Below, one piece after another: positions 10,182-22,580 of a stretch of 64,000 nucleotides of DNA. Where the stretch lies: assembly GCA_026008535.1 (NCBI GenBank), contig BRKX01000018.1, positions 21,026,088 to 21,090,087 of the forward strand. The letters run 5' to 3'. The notes beneath the pieces are model-generated. The model was given only the letters and a program-made list of their open reading frames with translations, searched no databases and was not told where the DNA came from. The DNA is from Perilla frutescens (Eukaryota; Streptophyta; Magnoliopsida; Lamiales; Lamiaceae). How positions within the stretch are numbered: position 1 is the stretch's first letter; every line of letters starts with the position of its first letter. The translations under genes were made by a program, and so were the position numbers.

Positions 10182-12117
10182 CTAGCGTGAATGTCTCATC
10201 AAAGTTGATTCCTTCACTTTGTGAGTAACCTTTGGCTACCAGTCTGGCCTTGTTCCTTGTGATCACTCCCTGTTCATCCAGTTTGTTGAGAAAAACCCAT
10301 TTTGTGCCAATGACCTTCTGGGTTTTTGGCCTATCAACAAGAAACCATACGTCATTTCGTGTGAACTGGTTCAGTTCTTCCTGCATAGCCATGATCCAGT
10401 CTGAATCTTCTAAGGCTTCTTTGACATTTGCTGGTTCAGTTTGAGAGATGAAGCATGTGAACAATGCGTGCTCGGTTGATCCTCTGGTCTGAACTCGACT
10501 TCTTGGATCACCAACTATCTTGTCAGTTGGATGGCTTCGGAGCCACTTGGGCAATATAGCTTCAGCTGGGTCCTCAGCTGGCTCTTCTGTGATAATGTCA
10601 TCAGTTGCTCGTTCATCAGTTGGCTCGGCATTCTCATCATTTCTTCCCCCTGCTTCAGTTGTGGGGTTTGCGGTCTCAGCACGATTTGTGTCTTCATTGA
10701 CCAAGCTATTCTCAACTGGTCTAGTACCAGTTTCATTGCCTTCTTCTAATGAAACTTCAAACCGCTCTGGAACAATGTGATCCATATAGTCCTGCGAATT
10801 TTCAGTTTCACTAGGTAGTACTTGAACTGATGTGTCTATACTTTCTTTGTTCCTGTACTCATTAGCAAATTCATCAAATACCACATGACACGTTACTTCC
10901 ACAACAAGAGTTCGTTTATTGAACACTCTATAAGCTTGTGCATGAGGAGAGTTATACCCAAGAAATATTCCTTCATCAGCTGTAGCACTAAAAGCTTTCA
11001 ATTGAGTCTTGCCATTATTGTGAATATAACATTTACAGCCAAATATTTTAAAATATGAGATAGAAGGCTTACGACCCTTGTACAGTTCATAGGGTGTCTT
11101 GTCATGGGCTGCTACGATGGCACTTCGATTTTGAGTATGACAAGCTGTGTTGACTGCTTCAGCCCAATACCCTTCAGCTATGTTGGCATCAGCTATCATC
11201 GCTCGAGCTGCTTCCTTTAGTGTTCGGTTGCGCCGTTCAGCTACACCATTTTGTTGTGGAGTTCTTGCAGCTGAGTGTTTATGAGTGATTCTAAGCTGGT
11301 TAAGGAAGCTGATCATGTGTTGATTCACAAATTTAGTTCCATTGTCGGAGCGAATCCTTTGAACTGATCTTTCCTTCTCAGTTTGTAGTCTTTTGATCAG
11401 TGCCGTGAGCTTGTCATATGTTTCATCTTTGCTCCTCAAGAATTCCACCCATGTATATCTTGAGAAATCATCAACTACTACAAGAGTGAATCTTTTGCCT
11501 TTTGGAGTTTGAGGTCTAACTGGACCAAACAAATCCATGTGTAGCAGTTGAAGACAATCAGTTGTTCCTGGTGGATGATTCTTATTCTTGAAGGATGACT
11601 TCACCTACTTCCCTTTTTGACATCGTCCACATACACCTGTTTTCTTGTATATCTCCTTGGGAAGCCCCTCAACTAACTCTTTCTTTGCTAGGTAGTTGAT
11701 TGTTTTGAAGTTGAGGTGGTTCAGTTGTCGATGCCATAGCCAGCTTGCTTCAGTTGATCCTTTCGAGAGAAAGCAAGCTTCTGAGTAGCCGGTTGACCAG
11801 TCAACAATGTACATGTTGCCTCTCCTGATGCCGGTTAGCAAAATTACTCCAGTTGACTTGTCTCTTATATTGCAGGAGTTTTTAGTGAAGTCAACTGAGT
11901 AGCTATTGTCGCACAGCTGGCTGATGCTGAGTAATTTGTGCTTTAGTCCATCCACGTGGGAGACTCCATTCACAAATACTTTTCCTTTGACAATGAACCA
12001 TTCTCCAATGGTTCGACTTTTGGAATTGTCTCAAAATGTGACGAGTGGTCCTTTGATTTCTTCATAACCGTCGAGATCTTCTCTGTCTCCGGTCATGTGC
12101 TTGGAGCACCCGCTATC
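10182..12117 (-). pseudogene. Copia protease motif, integrase and start of RT
   Basis: The aspartic protease motif DSGCSKHMTG lies at 12088-12117. A TGA at 12031-12033 interrupts the protease. The frame 11973-11605 carries the GAG-pre-integrase zinc finger (WHRQLNHLNF, then CGRC). A TAG at 11605 separates it from 11604, where the integrase core runs with MDLFGP, the second catalytic Asp in RSDNGTKF and the Glu in GVAERRNRTLKEA, giving a DDE triad. The linker is followed by the RT N-terminus (WIMAMQEEL, then GTKWVF, ARLVAKGYSQ). Integrase would insert the element DNA into the host genome. Integrase ahead of RT places the element in Ty1/copia. Confidence 0.93.
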
Positions 12118-14075
12118 TAGATACCAAATGTCTTTGGTTTTCTTCATAGATAGGATGCTCTTGTCCTGCAGAGAAAAGGATTAGCATTTAGGGACCCGTT
12201 TCATATAGGGTCCTTTTTTATACATTAAGCTTTTTGGAATCCAGACTTGCCAAACTTTTGGCTTCTTATCACTCAAAGAGTCAACTGATTTGGATCGTTT
12301 CATCAGTTTTGACTCTCTTTCAACTCTCCTTGAGTCGGTTGAATGGTACCTGCGTTGAAAGTTAGTTGGATAAAATAATTCAACTAGCACACAATTATTT
12401 TGAGATTTTTGGGCTCTTCTATCAGGCTAATGCCTTGTGTGTTTCCAGTTCATTGGATTGAACCCTTTTGGATTAGCTCTTGGTTCATTTCTTGAATCCA
12501 GATACTCATTGTAATAATGATAGGGTTGAAATGATTTTCTTTGATCTCTCCTAGAGGTGCTTTGATTAAACTGCTTAGCAGGGTAGGCTTGAGATCTAAG
12601 CTGGTCTATCTTTTCATAGTGAACTGATCTGCCAGTTTGCCTTGAGGGCATTTTATACTGAGCTGGTGGCCTTTGTTGAACTAGAGGCTTTGGATGAGTG
12701 GGTTGACTTGAGTGAACTGATGATCTTGGCTGAGAACTAGGCTTTAGCTGACCAGGTGTTTTAGATTGATAGAACTGACCAAATTTTCTAGAGACAGTTG
12801 CTTCATTGATATGATAAAAAGAAGTTTGAGAGTTAGTTGTACTAACCACTTCATCATGGTCAGCCATGAGGCAGAATAGTGCTTCATCATCATCTGAGCT
12901 GTAGCCGTCAGAATCGATTCCAGAAGGATAGTCTGAATCATCCAGCACGGCATTCTCCAGATTTGCGACCATTGCTTTTCTTTTGAAGAAGCTTCTTTTT
13001 ACCTTGGCTTTTTTGTCTTCGGGGAGTTCTGGACATTCAAACCTGTAATGTCCTTGTTTATGACAATGAAAACACTCTTCAAGATTGCGATTGCCACTCC
13101 TGAATGGTTCAGCTGACCGTTCAGCTGGTTGATAGGCTTTTCAGCTTTTGAGATTTCATCAGTCTGAGATAAAACTGATTGCTTATCCCGAGCTCTCTTT
13201 AACTTTTCAAGCAACTTGGTAACTGATTGAATCTGGTCATTGATGTCATCAGTTAGATTCTCCTTCTTTTCAGTTGCCTCCCTTTTTCGTTCAGTTGAAG
13301 ATCCACCTTGGTTTTCTTTGGCTGGTGAGCTCCTAGGTCGGAAGTTGTTTCTTCCTCGAGTGTCTCTAAACCTAGTCCTTTCGCCGTAGAAAGCTGCGTC
13401 TTGAGCTGACGATGTCGATGCTTCCTTTTTCCGGTTTAGACTGTACTCATGACCTTTAAGAGAACCAAATAGTTCCCTTGGAGTGATGTTGTTTAGGTTT
13501 CATGACTCCTTTGTAGCTATCACTTTCATATCCCATTCGTCAGTGAGATTATCCAGTATTTTGGAATTCATCTCTGAATTGGGATAACTTCTCCCGATGT
13601 TGTTCATCTCACTTATGATGCCTAGAAATCTAGTTTCAAGGCTTGAGATGGACTCTTCTGCCTGCATTTTGAAGGATTCATACATGTCAACTACTGGTTG
13701 GAGCTTGTTTCCTTTTATGGCTTCGGACTCTCTGCAAAGATCTGCTAGTAGGTCCCATATCTCTTTGGCAGTTGTGCAGTTCTTTGTATCCTTCATACGA
13801 TCTTCATCTAGAGTTTGGAATAGTGTAGCTTGAGCAACGAACTCTAGATTCTTCAATTTCTTCTCTTCACTGGTGAGAAGATTAGTTGGCTTCAAGATCC
13901 TTACCGGTTAATTGATATCAACTATGTGAGCGTCATTGTCCATCATGATGATGATTGGACCTTCTTCAATGACTTCCCACATATTCTCATGAATTGAGCA
14001 GAGATGCGCCTTCATTCTCCTGCTCCAGTTATCATAGTTCTCAACTGAAAACAAAGGTAGCTTATGGTTTCCCAT
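12118..14075 (-). pseudogene. Copia Gag (UBN2-type) with zinc knuckle, through to the protease boundary
   Basis: The likely start is the ATG at 14075 (MGNHKLPLFSVENYDNW), a typical copia Gag opening. The core continues at 13895-13500 with the EIWDLL and SSLETRF motifs of UBN2 Gag domains. In-frame stops occur at about 13908 and 13500, and a frameshift lies near 13110-13140. The nucleocapsid zinc knuckle, a CX2CX4HX4C motif, is at 13033-13074 and is in frame with 12972-12427, a Ser/Gln/Pro-rich segment leading toward protease. A short frame at 12390-12181 follows. Gag forms the cytoplasmic virus-like particle and packages element RNA. Confidence 0.9.
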
Positions 14076-14144
14076 AGCTGGAATGTTAGCACAGATAAGT
14101 AGATCTGATTCAGTTGATCTGCAGAAATGGCTGATCTTTAGAAT

Positions 14145-14161
14145 CAACCGCTCTGATACCA
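14145..14161 (-). other. Primer-binding site (initiator tRNA-Met)
   Basis: The minus strand reads TGGTATCAGAGCGGTTG, the standard complement of the plant initiator tRNA-Met 3' end. It starts two bases inside the 5' LTR, as expected for minus-strand priming. Confidence 0.93.
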
Positions 14162-14907
14162 CTTGTTGGTCCCGAGCGAGTCGATATCAGTTTAGAGGGA
14201 GGGTGAGTAAACTGATACAAAAACTTTTACTTTGGATGCGGAATAATAGGGCCCTTTGACTCGCTTGATGAAACTTATTTGTGCATAAACTTGATAATCA
14301 GTTGAGACAGTTTGAGTGCAGCTTGTGTGATATGGTGTGCAGTTAGAGATATGCAATGATCAATAATACAGCACACAAGAGATTTATAGAGGTTCGAAGT
14401 CTTTAAACTTCTACGTCCTCTCTTCCTTCCGCAGAAGGGCAACTTCACTATATCACTTGAGTTTCTTTACAAATTACACAATGAATGATAGTTGGCTGAA
14501 CCTGGTAACTGCTCGCTACCTCAGTTGGTCGATGGCTCACACTTGAAGTCCCTAACTGCTCGTTAGGAAGGTATGTGCTATTATCGTCTTTACAAGGTTT
14601 TAGATCTCTTTCGATCTTCAAGATATTAGTCTTGAACAGGGGGTATCAACTGTTGTACTCCTTTGATTGAGCTGAGTAGTTGATCGTTGAATAGCTGGAA
14701 CTGAGAAGGCTGCCCTGGCTGGATCGTCAGCAGCTGGCTGAGTATGTTGATTCAGTGAATTCTTCTTCTCAGTTTGACTTTCGCAGTTTCTATCAAACGT
14801 TGCACTTGAGCTTGGGTGAGAGGGAGAAAGAAAAGCTCTTTGCTTGTATATGCGAAGCTTGGCAAGAGTTGTGTTTGCGAAAAGTGTTTAAAACTCTAAT
14901 TCACCCG

Positions 14908-14920
14908 TCTTTTATAGAGG
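14908..14920 (-). promoter_or_regulatory. LTR TATA box
   Basis: The minus strand reads CCTCTATAAAAGA. An AACGGTC word lies about 20 bases upstream (14931-14940). The position, about 740 bases before the LTR inner end, fits a U3 promoter driving the genomic transcript. Confidence 0.6.
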
Positions 14921-15184
14921 AGTGATTTTATGACCGTTGAGTTCCATTGTCCATTTGATCAGTGGCTCTGTTGGCTCATCAACGGCAGGTGGTCTTTAAT
15001 GATCGCTTGGATCATTTGGTTGAAGTAGCCGTTATTCTGCCAATCGATCTTCATTAAATTCCAAGATCTTTGAAGGCGCATTTATTCCAAGATATGCTAA
15101 TTTAAGCAATACACTCCAGGAGTCTTCTGGCTTCAGCTCTCTTGGCAGTTTGGAATTTCCGTTGGCAGTTTTGGATTTCTCAGC

Positions 15185-15597
15185 TCAGTTAGATTATCGT
15201 CCCAGCTGGCAGTTCTGAGCTTGACAGCTGAGTTTGACTATCGCTCCAGTTAGCAGTTCTGGGCTTATCAGCTGAGTCTGGCTATCGCTCCAGTTGGCAG
15301 TTCTGGACTTATCAGCTGAGTCTGGCTATCGCTCCAGTTGGCAGTTCTGGGCTTATCAGCTGAGTTTTTGCTCCAGTTGGCAGTTCTGGGCTTATCAGCT
15401 GAGATTGGCCATCGCTCTAGTTGGCAGTTCTAGGCTTGTCAGCTGAGATTGGCCATCGCTCCAGTTGTCAGTTCTGGGCTTGTCAGCTGAGATAGGCTAT
15501 TGCTCCAGTTTGCAGTTCTGAGCTTGTCAGCTGAGATTGGCCATCGCTCCAGTTGGCAGTTCTGGGCTTGTCAGCTGAGATTGGCCATTGCTCCAGT
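15185..15597 (-). repeat. 44-bp tandem array in LTR U3
   Basis: There are about nine diverged copies of a 44-bp unit that begins CAGCTGAG and contains TCCAGTTGGCAGTTCTGG. Spacing is 44 bases between unit starts at 15484, 15528 and 15572. Each unit carries two CAGTT words, the MYB-core class of site. The position upstream of the TATA box resembles an enhancer array. Confidence 0.85.
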
Positions 15598-15934
15598 TGG
15601 ATACTGTCAGTCTCTGGTTTAAACTGACATTATATCAGTTTCTTCAGTCTTTAGTCAGCTCATTTCTCCCTCAATTCAGCTGATTAGATTGTCAGCTTGT
15701 TATGACTGGTATGACTCCTCAGCCACGTTGAACTTTAGACTGGATGACGTGTCTTTCAACTTGTGGGCCATTCTTCAGATCGGTTGACTTTTGACTCTTC
15801 TTGAGTTCTTCTTTGATAATGCCCTGGGCTGGTCAGCTTCGATCTACAACTTGAACTTTGGTCAGTTTGTCATAAATAATTTTGACATCTTATCAAAACC
15901 TTGTTTAGGGATTCCTTGATAGTTTTTCCTAACA

Positions 15935-16486
15935 ATAAATGTGGATTAGAAAATTATTACCGTTGTCCCCTTAGTGGGCCCCAAAATTTTTACTCCAGCA
16001 CAGGAATTGAGAAGAAATGGTGTCTGGTCTGAGATGAGGCCCTTACATAGGTGTAACGAAACTGTAATGCCGGAAACTGAGATGGGTGGTCTGATCCGTG
16101 AATTCAAAAACCAGAGCATGTAAAATGGACCGAAATGATGAAGGACCGCCTAACAACTTTACACATGGCATGATCCTACGGCGTAACACATTGGGTGGAG
16201 ATCTAGCATCGACCCATCTCTAAAAATAAAGAATAGGCAGTTGATTATTGTTTATTCCGAAACCATTCATTAATTGGTCTAAGATTTTCAACTCATTAAA
16301 ACCAACCACTATCTGGTTCATATTAAAAGTGCATTTTCTTTTATTTAGAAATTAAATGAACAAAATGTATCAAACAATATTAATGTAACTTTACCCACTT
16401 ACCCGACATGGATTCTTCATATAATTTTTATATTTTCTTTGATATTTTATTTTGTCTAAATATATTATATTATGTGGAAATATATG
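15935..16486. other. Unassigned intergenic DNA
   Basis: There is no coding frame or recognised element here. The first 300 bases have more balanced composition than the rest. Confidence 0.5.
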
Positions 16487-16556
16487 AAACTACCCATATC
16501 CCTTAACAAAAAAACTCCTTTTACCCACCTCCTTACCCACATCCAAGAATTACCCA

Positions 16557-18160
16557 CCTTTAGTGTAAAGTCTCTAAAATACCCTCAAAAAGTAATCTCT
16601 TACACCTTTCTTAAACAAGTGTACTTTATTGTGCAAAAAACCATGGTAAAAGTACATAATAATTGACTGAAAAGTAACAGAAACATGTGACAAGGATGAC
16701 TTCTCATTGGCTGGAAAAATCATTGCACAGATCCCGGATCTAATACCGGCCGATTTTCCAGCGATATTACACTATACCGGCTGGTATTCGGGCGGTATTG
16801 GATTTACCGACCGGTATGCGAGCGGTATTATGTAATCCAACGGTATTACATTATACTGGCTGGTACTGTAACGGTATTTCATTATACTGACCGGTATTGT
16901 ACAGATTTCGTCCTAATACCGGCCGGTATTACGACGGCCGGTATTATGTAATACCACTGGATTACCGAAACTGATATCGACCGGTATTCCAGTGGTATTA
17001 CATTATACCGGCCGGTATTCTACAGATTTCATCCGAATACTGGCCGGTATTGTAACGGTATTATATTATACCCAACCGGTATTGTACAGATTCCGTCCTA
17101 ATATTGACCAGTATTTTGAGAGCAGTATTATGTAATACCGATGGATTATTAAACCTGATACTGCCGGTATTTCAGCGATATCACATTATACCGGCCAGTA
17201 TTGTACTAATTTCAACCTAATACCGATCGGTATTCTAATGATATTACATTATACCAACCGGTGTGTAATACCGTACGAATACCGCCCTTTTACCAACCGG
17301 TATTATAGCAATATTACATTATACCGGCCGCTATTATGAGCGGTATTTGTACTATATTCGATTTTTCTCAATTGTGAATACTGTCTTGTTCACATGTCTT
17401 GCTTTTATCTTTTTTCTTACACGTTTGTACTTTGATATAACAAAACAATTGAAGAAGTACATGGATGTAACTAGTGGGTAGGTGAGATTGAAGACATGTC
17501 ATTGCATGAAAACTCAAATCATATTTACACCGTGGGATAGAGACAAAAAAACACGCTCAAATATCGATCGGTATTCGGGCGGTATTAGGGACTTTAGTGT
17601 AAAGTTCCTAAAAAACTCTCAAAAAGTTATCACTTACACATTTCTTACACAAGTGTACTTTATTGTGCTAAAAACCATGACAAAAGTACATAATAATTGA
17701 CTGAAATGTACAGAGACATGTGACAAGGAAGACTAAATCATTGCACAGATCCCGGACCTAATACCGACCAGTATTCGAGCGGTATACCATTATACCGCCC
17801 GGTATTCTGGCGGTATTGGATTTACCGACTGGTACGTGAGATGTATAATGTAATATCACTGGATTAATGAACCTAATATCAGCCGGTATTCCAACGGTAT
17901 TAAATTATACCGGCCAGTATTCTAGCGGTATTACATTATACCAGCCGGTATTGCTGAAATTTCAGCCATAATACCGGCAGGTAGTACAATGGTATGTGAG
18001 CGGCCATAAATTTCTAGCGATATCATATTATACCAGTGGTATGTGAGCTGCATGAAATTCGTCCGGCCGGTATGTTACCGGTCATGTTCACATGTGAATA
18101 TTGTCTTGTTTGATTTATCTTTCTCTTATATGTTTGTATTTTGATGTATAATAAAATAAG
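16557..18160 (+). repeat. About 1-kb segment present twice in tandem
   Basis: 16557-16760 and 17588-17780 share a long match, including TTTAGTGTAAAGT, GTGTACTTTATTGTGC, AAAGTACATAATAATTGACTG and ATCATTGCACAGATCCCGGA. Both lead into CCGGTAT repeats and a downstream GAATACTGTCTTGTT-type segment (17375 and 18098). The second copy is shorter. Confidence 0.75.
16740..18080. repeat. Array of CCGGTAT/ATACCGG palindromic words
   Basis: Dozens of degenerate copies of ATACCGGCCGGTAT and half-sites (GGTATTACATTATACC) occur at 15-45 base spacing. The full word is a perfect 14-base palindrome, so single strands could form many hairpins. A second smaller group lies at 22570-22850. Confidence 0.85.
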
Positions 18161-18164
18161 ATAT

Positions 18165-21100
18165 TATGACTCATACAAGCCTACAATGATATCCTATAGT
18201 TAAATTCAATGATTTTGGACAAAAAATCGAGAGAAAATTGACAATACCGCCCATATACCGCTCGTGGGCGGCAACCAAGCGTGATTTGAAATTTTCTGGC
18301 AATCGTCACTAAAACAGTCATAACTTTCTACACGGCTAATATTTTTTGGAAATTCTTTTTTTGCTAAAACCTAGACTCGCAAGCTTTCCAACAAAGTACT
18401 ATTCATAGTCTAATTCCATCCCAATCAAAGTCGGTGATTTTTTTCAATTTGGTACAATGTTTGTGATCTATTTTTCGGGCACTCATTCGTAAAACAGCCA
18501 TAACTTTTTCCATGAATATAATTTTGTCGAAATTATTTTTTAGTTGAATTATAATCAAATAACTTTAAATCATGTATGGATCATCATATAATTCATTCTC
18601 AATCAAATCCATTATTTTTTTCAATTTGGGATCACATTCGCTACTTGTTTTGGGCAATCGTTCGTAAAACGGTGATAACTTTCGACATGGATAATATTTA
18701 CTCAAAATTATTTTTTAGTTGAAACATAGACTTAAATATATTTCCAAACATGTATGGATCATCAATTAGTTTTTTGACAATGAAATTAATTTTATTTTTC
18801 TAATTCGGACAAAATTCATTATGTATTGTTTGGTCTAGAAATACGTTTTCACTCTCGTTCCTAACTCCCACGTGCATTAGCTTCACTCTCCTATTCTTTC
18901 TCATGAAAATATGTTATTGTTTGAATATTATAGGTTTTTCGGGGCATAACATATACTTTTGTCACTCGCAAATCTTTTTTCATATTGGAAATTCCACACC
19001 GCTCTCATCATTTAGCCTACGACATTACTTTCATTCTTGTTAATGAGGAATTGCGATAAAATAAGATATTATGACTCATACGAGCCTACAATGATATCCT
19101 ATAGTTAAATTAAATGATTTTGGACAAAAAATAAAGAGAAAATTGATGATACTGCCCGTATACCGTTCATGGGCGGTAGCTGAGCGTGATTTAAAATTTT
19201 CTGCCAATCGTTACTAAAGCGGTCATAACTTTCTCCACGGGTAATATTTTTTGGAAATTCTTTTTTTACTGAAAACTAGACTCAGTGATATTGTGAATTC
19301 TCACACCAATTAGGGGTGTATTGAATTAAATTATCCATCCTGTATGACTTGAGTATCAAATTACAATGTAATCTTTCAATTTATTATTGATTTTCCACTT
19401 GTTATGCCAAGTACTATACTCTTGAGACATTAGCACTACACTCTTGAGACATTAGTGCAGTATTGCAAGTGATCATTGGTCTTGTAATTGAAAGCTTGAA
19501 TTATACATTCGTGAGTACACTACTTTTATAATGAGATAGAAAAAGAAGTAGGAGAATGTTTAATTATTTTTTAAATTATATACTCCTTCATTTTTAGGAG
19601 TTATTTGGATTGAATTTATAACAAGACTATGATAGGACAAAATAAATACCGCTTTATGTCCCGAATCACGCTTGGATACCGTCTGACGGTATCGTGGGTG
19701 GTATCCGGGTGGTACTGCGCCTCCTCAGCGGTATTGTGAATTCCCACGCTAATTAGGGGTGTATTGAATTAAATTATCCATCCTATATGACTTGAGTATC
19801 AAATTACAATGTATCTTTCAATTTATTATTGATTTTCCACTTGTGATGCCAAGTACTATACTTTTGAGACATTAGCACTACACTCTTGAAACATTAGTGT
19901 ATTATTGCAAGTGATCATTGGTCTTGTAATTGAAAGCTTGAATTATATACTTGTGAGTACACTACTTTTATAATGAGATAGGAAAAGAAGTAGGGGAATG
20001 TTTAATTACTTTTTAAATTACATACTCTTTCATTTTAGGAGTTTTTTGGATTGAATTTATAACAAGACTATGATAGGACAAAATGAATACCGCTTTATGC
20101 CCCGAATCACGTTTGGATACCGCTCAACGGTATTGTGGGTGGTATCCGGGCGGTATTGCACCTCCTCAACGGTATTGAGAATTCCCACGCCAATTAGGGG
20201 TGCATTAAATTAAATTATCCATCCTATATAACTTGAATATCAAACTACAATGTAATCCTTCAATTTATTATTGATTTTTCACTTGTGATGCTAAACACTA
20301 TACTCTTGAGACATTAGTACTACACTCTTGAGACATTAGTGTAGTATTGCAAGTGATCATTAGCCTTGTAATTGAAAGATTGAATTATACACTCGTGAGT
20401 CCATTACTTTTATAATGAGATAGGAAAACAAGTAGGGAAAGGTTTAATTGATTTTAAATTACACAATCCTTCATTTTTAGCACTACACTCCTTCATAACA
20501 TATACTTTTGTTACTTGTAAATCTTTTTCATATTGAAAATTTCACACCGCTCTCATCAGTTACCCTACGGTATTACTTTCATTCTTGTTAATGATGAATT
20601 GAGATAAAATAAGATATTGTGACTCATACGAGCCTACAATGATATCCTATAGTTAAATTCAATAATTTTGGACAAAAAATCGAGAGAAAATTGACGATAC
20701 CGCCCGTATACCGCTCGTGGACGGTAGCCGAGCGTGATTTGAAATTTTCTGGCAATCGTCACTAAAACGGTCATAATTTTCTCATCGGTTAATATTTTTT
20801 AGAAATTATTTTTTGCTGAAAACTAGAATCGAATAGCTTTCCAACAAGGTGTTACTCATAATCTAATTCCATCCCAATCAAAATCGGTGATTTTTTCAAT
20901 TTGGTACAATGTTCGTGACCCTTTTTCGGGCACTCGTTCGTAAAAATGACCATAACTTTTTCCATGAATATGATTTTGTCAAAATTCTTTTTTAGTTGAA
21001 TCATATAATCAAATACCTTTCAAACCATATATCTATCATCATATAATTTCTTATCAATCAAATCCATTATTTTTTTTCAATTTGGGATCACATTCGCTAC

Positions 21101-22580
21101 TTTTTTTCGGGTAATCGTTCGTAAAACGGTGATAACTTTCTACACGGATAATATTTACTCAAAATTCTTTTTTAGTTGTAATCTAGACTTAAATATCTTT
21201 CCAAACATGTAGGGAGAATCACTTAGTTGTTTGATAATAAAATTAATTTTATTTTTCTAATTCCAACAAAATTCATTACCTATTGTTTGGGCTAGAAATA
21301 CGTTTTCACTCTCGTAACTTTTTTCATGAATATAACTTTGTCAAAATTCTTTTTTAGTTGAATCATATGATCAAATACCTTTCAAACCATATATGGATCA
21401 TCATATAATTCATTCTCAATTAAATCCATTATTTTTTTCAATTTGGAATTAGATTCGCTACTTTTTTTTTCGGACAATCGTCCGTAAAACGTTAATGGCA
21501 TACCGTTCATATATCGGCCGGTATAATATCATACCGCTCAAACACCAGCCGATAATGATATCCTATAGTTAAATCCAATGATTTTGGGTAAAAAAATCAA
21601 TAGAAAATGGACGATACCGCTCGTGGGCGGTAGCCGAGCGTGATTTAAAATTTTTTGGCAATCGTCACTAAAATGGTCATAACTTTCTCCACGGTTAATA
21701 TTTTTTGGAAATTATTTTTTTGCTGAAAACTAGACTCGACTAGCTTTCCATCAAGGTATTACTCATAATCTAATTCCATTCCAATCAAAGTCGGTGATTT
21801 TTTCAATTTGGTACAATGTTCGTGACCCGTTTTTCGGGTACTCGTTCGTAAAACGGTCATAACTTTTTTTATGAATATAATTTTATCAAAATTATTTTTA
21901 ATTGCATCATATGATCAAATACCTTTTAAACCGTATATAGATCATCATATAATTCATTCTCAATTAAATCCATTATTTTTTTCAATTTGGAATTAGATTC
22001 ACTACTTTTTTTTCGGGCAATCGTCCGTAAAACGTTAATGGTATACCGCTCACATATCGGCCGGTATAATATCATACCACTCAAACACCGGCCGGTAATG
22101 ATATCCTATAGTTAAATCCACTAATTTTCGGTAAAAATCAATAGAAAATGGACAATACCGCTCGTGGGCGGTAGCCGAGCGTGATTTAAAATTTTTTGGC
22201 AATCGTCACTAAAACGGTCATAACTTTCTCCACGGTTAATATTTTTTAAAAATTATTTTTTTTGCTGAAAACTAGACTCGACTAGCTTTCCATCAAGGTA
22301 TTACTCATAATCTAACTCCATTCCAATCAAAGTCGGTGATTTTTTCAATTTGGTACAATGTTCATGACCCGTTTTTCGAGCACTCGTTCGTAAAGCGGTC
22401 ATAACTTTTTTCATGAATATAATTTTGTCGAAATTCTTATTTAGTTGAATCATATAATCAAATACCTTTAAATCCATATATGGATCATCATATAATTCCT
22501 TCTCAATTAAATCCATTGTTTTTTTCAATTCGGAATTATATTCGCTACTTTTTTTCGGGCAATCGTCCGTAAAATGGTAT
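18165..22580 (+). repeat. Repeated module with GTCATAACTTT core, about five copies
   Basis: Copies begin near 18165, 19040, 20600, 21545 and 22095 with CCTACAATGATATCCTATAG or its shortened form. Each continues through an ACCGCTCGTGGGCGGTAGCC-type segment to CACTAAAACGGTCATAACTTT. Within a module, a shorter version (TTCGTAAAACGGTCATAACTTT-like) recurs every 170-200 bases. Later copies are truncated at different points. Confidence 0.8.
19285..20480 (+). repeat. 442-bp tandem repeat, about 2.7 copies
   Basis: Units start at about 19285, 19727 and 20169 with GAATTCYCACRCYAATTAGG (about 442-base spacing). Each contains duplicated CTCTTGAGACATTAG words and ends in GGTATCCGGGYGGTA-type sequence. 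The third unit is cut short. Confidence 0.85.

Larger units (their letters stand above)
1..15934 (-). mobile_element. Giant Ty1/copia LTR retrotransposon (3' LTR cut by window edge)
   Basis: The element reads on the minus strand. A complete LTR lies at 14164-15934 and the inner 451 bases of its partner lie at 1-451. The LTR ends are TGTTAGG and CCAACA read in element orientation. A primer-binding site matching initiator tRNA-Met lies two bases inside the 5' LTR and a polypurine tract abuts the 3' LTR. Domain order is Gag, protease, integrase, RT, RNase H, which is the copia order. The internal region is about 13.7 kb, so a full element would be about 17.3 kb, far above the usual 5-10 kb of copia elements. 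The excess is three tandem accessory genes after RNase H, a position where Sirevirus-type copia elements carry an extra ORF. All ORFs contain stops or frameshifts, so this copy is not autonomous. The target-site duplication cannot be checked because the left end is outside the window. Confidence 0.93.
14164..15934 (-). repeat. Complete 5' LTR of the copia element
   Basis: The 1771-bp LTR has TG...CA ends (TGTTAGG and CCAACA in element orientation). The inner border abuts the primer-binding site. The outer 451 bases repeat at the left edge of the window. It contains a TATA box near 14908-14920 and a 44-bp tandem array in the part upstream of the TATA (U3). Confidence 0.93.
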
